Translations under genes and position numbers: made by a program
Source: DASYHS01 sp035998295
GTDB lineage: Bacteria; Pseudomonadota; Alphaproteobacteria; Azospirillales; Azospirillaceae
DNA length: 18,876 nt
NCBI RefSeq assembly: GCF_035998295.1
Contig: NZ_DASYHS010000082.1
Span: forward strand, 1 to 18,876
Reading direction: 5' to 3'
The notes under the pieces: model-generated
What the model saw: only the letters and a program-made list of their open reading frames with translations
What the model was told of the DNA's origin: nothing
Databases searched by the model: none
Shown: piece by piece, positions 9,201 through 16,325 of the stretch
How positions within the stretch are numbered: position 1 is the first letter of the stretch
Layout: the number at the start of each line of letters is the position of its first letter

Positions 9201-12200
9201 TACCAGTGCGGGTATTTCGACGCCGACGAGGTGCGGGGGCTCGCGCGGTCGTTCCGGTCCGCCCTCGACCTGCTGCTGAAGGGGCAGGGGGCCGGCCTGT
9301 ACGAGCTGGTCGCCACCCACCGGCGGGCATTGCCCCAGCCCGGCGACGGCCCGCGGGCCGAACCCGCCTTCGATACCATCGCGGACTGGTTCGAGCATCA
9401 GGCGCGCTGCACGCCGTCCGCCCCGGCGCTCGTGGACCGTGACCGCTTTTTCAGCTATGCCCAGCTCGACCGGATGGCGGACGCGCTGGCGGGCGAGCTG
9501 CAGCGCGCGCATCCGCTGCCGCTCGACGCGGACGGGCCCGTCCACGTCGCGCTGTACATGGACACCTCGGTCGAGCACGTCGTGGCGCTGCTGGCGCTGG
9601 CCAAGCTGAACGCGACCGCGGTGCCGCTTGATCCCGCCTACCCGCCGGAGCTGGCGCGCCAGGTGCTGGACCGGGCGCGGCCGCACTGCATCCTGCTGCG
9701 CGCAGGCGACGCCGACGCGCTGCGGCGGCTGGATGACGGCCGCTTCCCGAGGCACGTTCCGACGCTTGCTCCCGATGCCGCCCGCGCCCCCGGCGATGGC
9801 GCCGCTCCGCCGGCCGGGCGTCGCGGGGTCCGTCCCTTGTACACCCTGTTCACCTCCGGCTCGACCGGCGCGCCCAAGGGGGTGCAGGTATTCGACCGGA
9901 CCCTGTGCAACCTGCTGCAATGGCAGCGCGAGGAGGGCGGGCTGGCGCCGAAGGCGGCTACGCTGCAGTTCTCCATGCTGTCCTTCGACGTCTCCTTCCA
10001 GGAGCTGTTCACGACGCTGTGCGGCGGCGGCTGCTACCACCTGATCTCCCCGGCGTGGCGCCGGGACGCGCAGGCGCTGCTGGACTATCTGGCCGCGGCG
10101 CGGATCGAGCGGATCTTCATGCCCTACGTGGCCCTGCAGCACGTGGCGGAGGCCGCCGTGGCGCTGGGCATCCATCCCGCCGACCTGCGCGAGGTGGTCA
10201 CCGCCGGGGAGCAGCTCCTGTGCACCGAGGCGATCCGGCGCTGGTTCGCGGGCATGCCGAACGCGGTGCTGTTCAACCATTACGGCCCGACCGAGACCCA
10301 TGTCGTCAGCGCCCACCGGTTGGCCGGCCCCGCCGGGGCATGGCCGGTGCGGGCCCCCATAGGCCGGCCCGTCGCCAACGCGCGCCTCAGGGTCGTCGAC
10401 GAGCGGGACAGGCCGGTGCCGGCGGGGTGCGGCGGCCATCTGCTGGTGGCGGGGCCGATGGTGCGGCGCTGCTATCTCGCGGACGCCTCCTTGAACCAGG
10501 CCCGCTTCGTGGAACTGGCCGACGAGGCGGCACCCGGCGGCGCAGGACTGTACTACCGGACCGGCGACCTGGCCCGCTTCGACCACCAGGGCCTGCTCCA
10601 CTATCTCGGCCGCGACGACGAGCAGATCAAGCTGAGCGGCCATCGGCTGGAACTGGGGCAGGTGGAGGCCGCGCTGACGCGGCTTCCGGCCGTGGCGAGC
10701 GCGGCGGTCGTGGCCGAGGGCGAGCCGGTGGAGCTGGTGGCCTATCTCCAGGCGGCCGGAACGCCGCCCACCGCCGAGGTTCTCGACGGCGCCGTAGCCG
10801 AGCTGCTGCCCGCCCATGTGCGCATCCGCCGGCACAGGCTGCTGTCGTCCTGGCCCAGGACGCCGAGCGGCAAGATCGATCGCCGGTCCCTGGCGCAGGC
10901 GGACTGGACCGAGCTGGCGCGGGCGCCGTCCCGGACGTCGCCAGCGCCCGCCGCGGGGCTGGAGCGCACGCTAGCCGACCTGTTCGAGGAGGTCGTCGGG
11001 CGGCCGATCGGCCCCGACCAGACCTTCTTCGAGGCCGGGGCCACCAGCCTCGGGCTGATGCGCTTCCATCTGCGCTGCCGCTCGGCGCTGGAACTGCCGC
11101 TCGCGGTGGCGGACCTGTTCGAGCACGTGACGATCCCGCGCCTGGCCGGCTTCCTGTCGGGGGCCCGGCCGCAGCGCGGCGCCGTGGAGCCCGCGGCCGG
11201 GCCGGGCGCGGAAGGGCGGATCGCGGTGATCGGCATGGCGCTGAACGTGCCGGGCGCCGGGGACCTGGACGCCTTCTGGGCAATGGTGCGTGCCGGCGGC
11301 ACCGGCATCGAGCATTTCCCGACCGGGGTCGACGGGATGGTCGGCGCGCGCAGCCAGTTGCGCGGGCTGCTGGACTTCGATCCGGATTATTTCGGCATCA
11401 GCCGCCAGGAGGCGCGGCTGATGGACCCCCAGCAGCGCCACCTGCTGATGACCTGCGTGCACGCGCTCGAGCATGCCGGCATCCGGGCGGGCCAGACCTC
11501 GCAACGCGTCGGGCTGGTCGCGAGCTGCGGCGAGAACACGTATTTCCAGGACCTTCTGCGCCGGGCCGGCGAGGGCGACCTGCCCGACGGGTTCCAGATG
11601 GCCCTGCACCACGACAAGGACTTCCTGGCCACCAAGGTCGCCTACCACCTCGACCTGACCGGCCCCGCGATGAGCGTCCAGGCCGCCTGCGGCAGCTCGC
11701 TGATCGCGGTGCATGTCGCGGGCATGCTGCTGCGCCAGGGCGACGGCGACGTGATGCTGGCGGCCGGGGTCCTGGTCGATCCGCTGCTCACTGACGGCTA
11801 CCGCTACCGCCCGCAGCACATCTTCTCGCGCGACGGCCGCTGCCGGCCGTTCAGCGACGATGCCGGCGGCACCATCGGCGCCAGCGGCTGCGGCGTCGTG
11901 GTGCTGAAGCCGCTGGCGCGGGCGCTGGCGGACGGAGACCACGTCTACGCCGTGATCGAAGGGTCGGCCGTCAACAACGACGGCCGGCAGAAGCTGAGCT
12001 ACACCGCGCCCTCGATCGCGGGGCAGGGCGAGGCGATCCGCACGGCCCTGTCCCGCGCCGGGCTGGGCGGCGCCGACATCGGCTATGTCGAGGCGCACGG
12101 CACCGGCACGCCGCTCGGCGACCCGGTCGAGGTGGCGGCGCTGCGCGAGGCGTTCGGGCCGGCGCCCGGGGCCGCCTGCGCGCTCGCCTCGGTGAAGAGC

Positions 12201-15200
12201 CAGATCGGGCATCTCGGGGCCGCGGCGGGTATCATCGGCCTGATCCGCGCCACCCTGGCGGTGTTCCACGGCGTCGTGCCGCCCAATGTCGGCTTCCGCG
12301 CCATCAACCCCCAGATCGACCTGGACGGCACGCCGTTCTACGTCCCCGCCGAGGCGCGGCCCTGGCCGGAGGGGAGGCGGCGCGTCGCCGGCGTCAGCAG
12401 CTTCGGCATCGGCGGCACGAACGCCCATCTGGTCCTCGGCGAGCCGCCGCCGGCGCGGGCCGTGGAGGAGGCTCCGCCGCCGCCCTGCCTGCTGGTCTCG
12501 GCCCATAGCCGCGAGGCGCTGCTGAGCGGCCTGCGAGCGGTCGCCGGCTACCTGGAGCGCCATCCGCACCGCTACCAGGCGGTGCTGCGCCACCTCCAGG
12601 TCGGCCGGCGCCAGCATTCCTGGCGCTTCGGCGCCCTGTGCGCGTCGGCCGAGGCGGCGCTCGAGGCGCTGCGCACCGCCGAGGTTCGGGAAACGGCCCT
12701 GGACGGAGCACCCTTCCGCGCGGCCGGGCAGCCGGCCGAAGCGGTCCTGGCGGCCTGGCTGTCGGGGGCGCCGGTCGAGTGGGGCGGGGTGTCCGCACCG
12801 CCGCCCTGGGACTTCCCGCCTTCGGTCTTCGACCTGGAGACATATCGTCTCCTGCCGCCGGGCACCGCCGCCGCCGCGGCTGCGGACCCGCAGTTCCCGC
12901 CCCGCGAACCGCCGGAGCGGTGGTTCTACCAGCGTCCCTGGGCACGGTACCGGCGGCTGGACGGCGAGCCGGTCCGGCAGACCGGCCGCATCCTCGTCGT
13001 TTCGGCCGCCGGGCCGGTCGACCCCGGCGTCCTGGCGGCGCTGGCCCCCGCCTATCGCCGGGTGGTCGAGCTTCGCGCCGCCGGGGGCTGGCGGCGTTGC
13101 GGGCCGGACCTGTTCGAAGCCGATCCGGCCGACCCCGAGGCCCTGCACCGGATGCTGGGCGCGCTGGCGTCCGACCGGCCGGAAAAGGACGGGCCGGTGG
13201 AGCTGGACTGGGTGCACGCCCTGCCGCTGTCCGTGACCGGTGCCGTCGGCGAGGAAAGCCTCGCGCGCGGCCGATGGGCCTGTCTCGACACCGTCGCGGC
13301 GCTGATGCAGGCCTGGGACCGGATGCCCGACGCGATGCCGCTGCGCCTGTGGCTGCTGTCGCATCAGGCCTGCCCGGTCGAGGGCGACGTGGAGCGGCCC
13401 GAACTGTCCGCCCTCGCCGGGCCGGTCGAGGTCGTGCCGCAGGAATATCCGGTGCGCTGCCACTGGCTCGACCTGCCGTCGCCGCGTTTGGGCGAGCACG
13501 CGGCCGCCTTGGCGGCATTGCTGTCGGACCCCTCGGCGCCGCGCCGGCTGGCGATCCGGGGCGGCGATCTGTGGCGGCCGGTCCTGGTCGCCTGCCCCGA
13601 GCCGGCGGTCCCGCCGCACATCCCGCTGCTGCCGGACGACGGCGTGTTCCTGGTGATCGGCGGCAGCGGCGGCATCGGCGGCAGCCTGTGCGGCCATCTG
13701 CTGCGCGCACCGGCGCGCCGCGTGGTCCTGCTGTCGCGCCGGGCCGAGCTGCCGCCGGTTCTGGAGGCGCATCGGGACCGGATCGACCTGGTCCGGGCGG
13801 ATGTCGGCGACCTCGCGGGATGGCCGGCGGTGTTGGACCGGCTGGCCCGGCTCCATACCCGGCTGGACGGCGTGATCCATGCGGCCGGCGCCGGGGCCGG
13901 CGGCGTGATCCGGACGCGCGAGCCGCGGCGGATGGCCGAGGCGATGCGGGCCAGGACCGCGGGCGCGCTCGCGGTCGAGGCCGTGATCGAGCGGTTCCGG
14001 CCGGGCTTCGTGCTGTACTGTTCCTCGATGTCGGCGCTGTTCGGCGGGGCCGGGCAGTTCGACTACGCGGCGTCGAACGCGCTGCTGGACGGGTTCGCGC
14101 AGTACCGGCCCGCGCATGCCCCGGACTGCGTGCGGATTGCCGTGGACTGGGACGTCTGGCGCGACGTCGGCATGGCGGTGTCGGCGCCCGCCGAGGCGCG
14201 CCACCGGGCTCATCTCGCGGTCGGCCTCTCCGCCGCGGAGGGAGTGCGGGTATTCGAGCAGGCGCTGCATCTCAGGATGCCGCGGCTGCTGGTGTCCACC
14301 ACGCAGATCGAGGCGTCACGCCGGTTCTACCCGACCCGCCACGCCCGCCCGGAGGTGGTCGGCGAGGGGGCCGCCGAGCCGGCGCCGCTGGCCGCGCATC
14401 TGCAGGCCTGCCTGTGCAGGTGGCTGGGCGTGGAGCGGCTGGACCCCGACGCCTCGCTCCATGACCTGGGCGCGGACTCGCTGACCCTGCTGGACCTCGT
14501 CGGCGAGCTGGAGACGGGCTTCGGGATCCCGCTCCAGCTCTCGCAGTTCAGCCACAAGGTGAGCCTGAACGAGGTCCTCGGCCTCGCCGGCGCGCCCAGG
14601 CTCCCGCCCCGGCGGGCGCCGGACTGGTCGGAGCGGGTCCGGGTCGACGTCTGGAACGAAGGCGACGGCCACGACGTGCTGTGCCTGGTCCATCCCGTCG
14701 GCGGCGACGTGCAGGCATACCGGGAACTGGTCTCGGCCCTCGACCCGGACCAGCCCGTCTGCGTGATCGCCGATCCCGCGCTTGCGCATCCGGACCTGCC
14801 GCCGGTCGGCGTGGAGGAGCGTGCGGCCCATTACCTCCAGGCGCTGGAGCGGCGCTATCCCCGGCAGCAGTTCCACTGGCGGCTCGGCGGCTGGTCCTTC
14901 GGCGCCTGGGTCGCCCAGGCGATGTGCGCCTTGGCCGAACGGGCGGGCGGGCCGCCGCCGGAGTTGTATGCGATCGACCCGCCCGCGCCGGACGCGGGGC
15001 CGGAACTGGCGGGGGTCTCGCAGGCCGAGATCGACGCCTCGTTCCTGGACGAGGTGTCGCGGCGCTGGCCGGCCGCCGACGGGCCGCCGCCGGAGATGCG
15101 GGACTACGTGCGCTGCCTGATGCAGTGCTGCAGGGCGAACGTCGCGAGCATGGCGGTCCATCGCCCGGCGCGGCTGGAGCGCACCGTGGCCCATGTCTTC

Positions 15201-15398
15201 GTGGCGACGCGCCCCAACCCGGCCGGGCTCGCGGCCCATCGCCCGGCCGAGGCCCTGCGGCGGGACTGGCAGGCGCTGCTGCCGCGGATGCTGACCTGGC
15301 GGGCCCTGGACACGGACCACCACGGCATCGTCGCAGGCGCTGCGGCGCGGACGGTGGCGCAGACCGTGAGCGAGAACCGATGGCCGGTGTCGGTATGA
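6219..15398 (+). CDS. Hybrid NRPS-PKS: A-PCP-C-A(Pro)-PCP-KS-KR-ACP-TE, AT-less
   Basis: 3059 residues starting almost directly with an A domain, without C or docking domain. A1 (10-500): code D201 A202 F205 F244 L268 G270 V296 T304 F305 K492, suggesting a branched aliphatic residue (Ile/Val-like), uncertain. PCP1: Ser549. C (606-1035): HHIVVDG, His736. A2 (1050-1560): D1257 V1258 Q1261 F1300 V1327 A1329 H1354 V1362 V1363 K1552, near the proline code DVQLIAHVVK. PCP2: Ser1610. KS (1667-2076): Cys1824 (AACGSS), His1960 (HGTGT), His1998. No AT follows; residues 2080-2220 hold only the linkers that normally flank one, as in trans-AT systems. KR (2235-2680): GGSGGIGG near 2481, Ser2603, Tyr2616, Asn2620, but Arg2579 where Lys is usual. 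ACP: Ser2754. TE: Ser2893 (GWSFG), Asp2920, His3034/3035. Predicted product: aliphatic amino acid-Pro extended by one malonate and ketoreduced. Confidence 0.95.
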   Translation: MRDADFTGTLVGRFAERVRAAPTAVAVVDGGTRLGYAELDALGDRIAGGLTAGGLRPGQSVAVCLPRSWQLVALMLGVLKAGGVVVPVDAASPAPRVDLMLADASCAVLVHAGRHADRALPPGGWVTTVDALLAAPPAVFPDRQERTGSEAAFVFYTSGTTGRPKGVEIAERGILRLAQPVGYIDIQPGDRFACLSNPAFDAISFEVWAPLLTGGCCVVFRDAELQDPPLLAARLEAERIDTLFMTVSLFNAIVGQHPRCFSTTRQVLIGGEQLNAEAVRAWYRANPDAGTRIFNVYGPTECTTFALSYPIPRDFSGSVIPIGRPLPGTGVRLVAGDREAAVGEVAELCLSGAGVALGYRNRGDETAQRFVRLPWLDGGEALHYRTGDLVRIDEAGLVEYVGRVDRQVKVRGFRIEPGEVERWILRHPQVALAYVCTRRTAAGDHELLAYLVPRGVPDHAGFDAHLRAGLPSYMRPHRLFLVDRLPLNPNGKVDEAALHAQPGTPWRPPSAETQAQGEWLRRVLDLAGDVLDQPDLRPGDDFAGCGGDSLKALRLRHEMRRRWRCDLPAAAILSEPFDALADRLSRSGADPSSPYPPVPAPTAARRMPATAEQQRLWFLQQRSPSSTAYNVPLVFRLDGPVDAAALCDALQLLAERHPGLRTAFEAGPDGPVQVVADAPPAVCRVFPPGRFDETNWRAFADLVFSTPFDLTAPTLFQAYWLPLSGARGILLLHLHHIVVDGWSLNLLLGDLAACYAARAQGRDAPSLPPAPTPLDLAAWQVQWFEEAAYRAQRSALRDFLRDREDDHPLLPKVPEPAPQARLHRETLDAGRRAALDRLCAELRLTRFEALFSVFAWCAYAATGRSRALVASPVANRPLAEFEAVVGMVANTVLVPIAIGDEDDLRLQLQRQVAAIRAVLAHQEVALADVVGDLRPASASGTPFDFMFVLENTDFSTLALPGVAATVEFADRVQAKCPLTLSVLDADAGLECLWEYQCGYFDADEVRGLARSFRSALDLLLKGQGAGLYELVATHRRALPQPGDGPRAEPAFDTIADWFEHQARCTPSAPALVDRDRFFSYAQLDRMADALAGELQRAHPLPLDADGPVHVALYMDTSVEHVVALLALAKLNATAVPLDPAYPPELARQVLDRARPHCILLRAGDADALRRLDDGRFPRHVPTLAPDAARAPGDGAAPPAGRRGVRPLYTLFTSGSTGAPKGVQVFDRTLCNLLQWQREEGGLAPKAATLQFSMLSFDVSFQELFTTLCGGGCYHLISPAWRRDAQALLDYLAAARIERIFMPYVALQHVAEAAVALGIHPADLREVVTAGEQLLCTEAIRRWFAGMPNAVLFNHYGPTETHVVSAHRLAGPAGAWPVRAPIGRPVANARLRVVDERDRPVPAGCGGHLLVAGPMVRRCYLADASLNQARFVELADEAAPGGAGLYYRTGDLARFDHQGLLHYLGRDDEQIKLSGHRLELGQVEAALTRLPAVASAAVVAEGEPVELVAYLQAAGTPPTAEVLDGAVAELLPAHVRIRRHRLLSSWPRTPSGKIDRRSLAQADWTELARAPSRTSPAPAAGLERTLADLFEEVVGRPIGPDQTFFEAGATSLGLMRFHLRCRSALELPLAVADLFEHVTIPRLAGFLSGARPQRGAVEPAAGPGAEGRIAVIGMALNVPGAGDLDAFWAMVRAGGTGIEHFPTGVDGMVGARSQLRGLLDFDPDYFGISRQEARLMDPQQRHLLMTCVHALEHAGIRAGQTSQRVGLVASCGENTYFQDLLRRAGEGDLPDGFQMALHHDKDFLATKVAYHLDLTGPAMSVQAACGSSLIAVHVAGMLLRQGDGDVMLAAGVLVDPLLTDGYRYRPQHIFSRDGRCRPFSDDAGGTIGASGCGVVVLKPLARALADGDHVYAVIEGSAVNNDGRQKLSYTAPSIAGQGEAIRTALSRAGLGGADIGYVEAHGTGTPLGDPVEVAALREAFGPAPGAACALASVKSQIGHLGAAAGIIGLIRATLAVFHGVVPPNVGFRAINPQIDLDGTPFYVPAEARPWPEGRRRVAGVSSFGIGGTNAHLVLGEPPPARAVEEAPPPPCLLVSAHSREALLSGLRAVAGYLERHPHRYQAVLRHLQVGRRQHSWRFGALCASAEAALEALRTAEVRETALDGAPFRAAGQPAEAVLAAWLSGAPVEWGGVSAPPPWDFPPSVFDLETYRLLPPGTAAAAAADPQFPPREPPERWFYQRPWARYRRLDGEPVRQTGRILVVSAAGPVDPGVLAALAPAYRRVVELRAAGGWRRCGPDLFEADPADPEALHRMLGALASDRPEKDGPVELDWVHALPLSVTGAVGEESLARGRWACLDTVAALMQAWDRMPDAMPLRLWLLSHQACPVEGDVERPELSALAGPVEVVPQEYPVRCHWLDLPSPRLGEHAAALAALLSDPSAPRRLAIRGGDLWRPVLVACPEPAVPPHIPLLPDDGVFLVIGGSGGIGGSLCGHLLRAPARRVVLLSRRAELPPVLEAHRDRIDLVRADVGDLAGWPAVLDRLARLHTRLDGVIHAAGAGAGGVIRTREPRRMAEAMRARTAGALAVEAVIERFRPGFVLYCSSMSALFGGAGQFDYAASNALLDGFAQYRPAHAPDCVRIAVDWDVWRDVGMAVSAPAEARHRAHLAVGLSAAEGVRVFEQALHLRMPRLLVSTTQIEASRRFYPTRHARPEVVGEGAAEPAPLAAHLQACLCRWLGVERLDPDASLHDLGADSLTLLDLVGELETGFGIPLQLSQFSHKVSLNEVLGLAGAPRLPPRRAPDWSERVRVDVWNEGDGHDVLCLVHPVGGDVQAYRELVSALDPDQPVCVIADPALAHPDLPPVGVEERAAHYLQALERRYPRQQFHWRLGGWSFGAWVAQAMCALAERAGGPPPELYAIDPPAPDAGPELAGVSQAEIDASFLDEVSRRWPAADGPPPEMRDYVRCLMQCCRANVASMAVHRPARLERTVAHVFVATRPNPAGLAAHRPAEALRRDWQALLPRMLTWRALDTDHHGIVAGAAARTVAQTVSENRWPVSV

Positions 15399-16081
15399 AC
15401 GCGCCGCGATGGCTCGACGGGATGGTGCCGGCGTTCCTGGACGTGGTCGCCGACGCCGGGAGCTGGAAAGCCCGACTTCACGCCGAGCTGGGGCGGCTGG
15501 AGGGGGTGCCGTTCGAGGTCGTGCACGACTGGAGCGCCGGGACCGTGGCGCCGCTGGCGCTGGAGACCAGCGAGAGGCGGGGCGGAGATCCCGGCCTGCA
15601 TCGCGCCGTCCAGGCGCTGCATCGGCGCGCGCTGGCGGGCGACCGCGCGCCGGCGGCCGAATGGGCCGAAGCCCTTCGGCCGGCGCTGCTGGAGGTCTAC
15701 CGGCAGGCCTTCGCCTACGCCCAGGCCCATGCCCGGGCCCATGCCAGCGCGATCGCCTATGCCCGGGCCGGGACCAATGCGAAGATGATCGAGGAATCCT
15801 TCGGCGGCGCCGAGGCTTATGCCGGCTTCTACGCCGACCTTGCCGCCGGTTCGAGTGCTGCGGCGTTCGCCGACGCCAACTCCCGGGTCAACGCCGGGTT
15901 CCTGGCCGCCGCCTTCGCGACGGCCGATGCGGATGCCTATGGGGAGGCCCACCCCCATGCCGTCGCCCGGGCCCATGTCTACGCGCACGCCCGCGGCTGC
16001 GAGGATTTCGAGGCCGGGTGCAGGGAGGCATGGCGGCGGCTTGCCGACGGGATGCTCGAATGCCTCGCCAGGGTGCGATGA
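15395..16081 (+). CDS. Unrecognised Ala/His-rich protein in the NRPS operon
   Basis: A 228-residue protein I do not recognise. The ATG at 15395 overlaps the previous TGA by ATGA, the same coupling seen between the first two genes; an in-frame ATG at 15380 would add five residues. Residues 1-100 are ordinary, mixed and probably helical. Residues 106-125 (15710-15769) alternate strictly X-Ala ten times, where X is Phe, Tyr, Gln, His, Arg, Ser or Ile. A second Ala/His/Tyr-rich stretch lies near residues 182-204, and Ala-rich sequence with acidic and aromatic residues joins them. The tail (CREAWRRLADGMLECLARVR) looks amphipathic. No signal peptide, membrane span or known catalytic motif is visible. 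Its place between the hybrid synthetase and MbtH suggests an accessory role in the pathway, but no function can be assigned. Clean coding frame and tight spacing support a real gene. Confidence 0.8.
   Translation: MNAPRWLDGMVPAFLDVVADAGSWKARLHAELGRLEGVPFEVVHDWSAGTVAPLALETSERRGGDPGLHRAVQALHRRALAGDRAPAAEWAEALRPALLEVYRQAFAYAQAHARAHASAIAYARAGTNAKMIEESFGGAEAYAGFYADLAAGSSAAAFADANSRVNAGFLAAAFATADADAYGEAHPHAVARAHVYAHARGCEDFEAGCREAWRRLADGMLECLARVR
15710..15769 (+). repeat. Ten alternating X-Ala dipeptide codons
   Basis: Every second codon is an Ala codon, nearly always GCC, for ten consecutive dipeptides (residues 106-125 of the unknown protein). The DNA holds local near-repeats of GCCCATGCCCGGGCC. 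The second position varies in a non-random set (aromatic, His, Arg, Gln), which suggests selection on protein rather than pure slippage. Confidence 0.8.
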
Positions 16082-16084
16082 AGA

Positions 16085-16092
16085 AGAGAGGG
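16085..16092 (+). promoter_or_regulatory. Purine-rich ribosome binding site of the MbtH gene
   Basis: AGAGAGGG lies five bases before the ATG at 16098 and supports that start. A competing ATGA at 16078 opens a different frame that would overlap MbtH and encodes nothing recognisable. Confidence 0.55.
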
Positions 16093-16097
16093 AAAAG

Positions 16098-16301
16098 ATG
16101 GACGCGGATTCCACCAGCCAGTTCGAAGTGGTCGTCAACGACGAGGAGCAGTATTCCATCTGGCCCGCCGGCAGGTCCGTCCCGCTCGGCTGGCGGACGG
16201 TCGGCATGAGCGGAGACCGCCAGGCCTGCCTCGACTACATCGAGGCGCACTGGACGGACATGAGGCCGCGCTCGCTGCGCGAGCGGCAGTCCACGACCTG
16301 A
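16098..16301 (+). CDS. MbtH-like protein (NRPS A-domain chaperone)
   Basis: A 67-residue protein that is full length for the MbtH family. It carries the signature residues in order: Asn14, Glu16, Gln18, Ser20, Trp22-Pro23, Pro29, Gly31-Trp32, Cys44-Leu45, and Trp52-Thr53-Asp54 followed by Arg56-Pro57 and Ser59-Leu60. Family members bind adenylation domains in the cytoplasm and are often needed for their solubility or activity. It lies 16 bases after the unknown Ala/His-rich gene and 24 bases before the dioxygenase gene, so it is part of the operon. Its likely clients are the four A domains encoded upstream; which of them depend on it cannot be read from the sequence. Confidence 0.97.
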   Translation: MDADSTSQFEVVVNDEEQYSIWPAGRSVPLGWRTVGMSGDRQACLDYIEAHWTDMRPRSLRERQSTT

Positions 16302-16325
16302 ACGAACCTGGCCGGGGCGGGCGAC

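Noticed and set aside
5049..10835. 1928-codon open frame on the - strand
   Set aside because: It is opposite conserved NRPS domains with all catalytic motifs on the + strand. The translation is low-complexity Arg/Gly/Ala/His sequence typical of the antisense of high-GC genes.
12440..13600. Hidden acyltransferase between KS and KR
   Set aside because: No GHSxG motif or AT substrate motif is present, and the length is accounted for by linkers and the structural half of the KR.
10971..14270. 1099-codon open frame on the - strand
   Set aside because: Antisense to the PCP-KS-KR part of the hybrid gene, with no recognisable domain; a GC-bias shadow.
16078..16209. Small frame starting at an ATGA overlap with the unknown gene
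   Set aside because: The 43-codon product is unlike any family and overlaps the clear MbtH frame, which has its own ribosome binding site.
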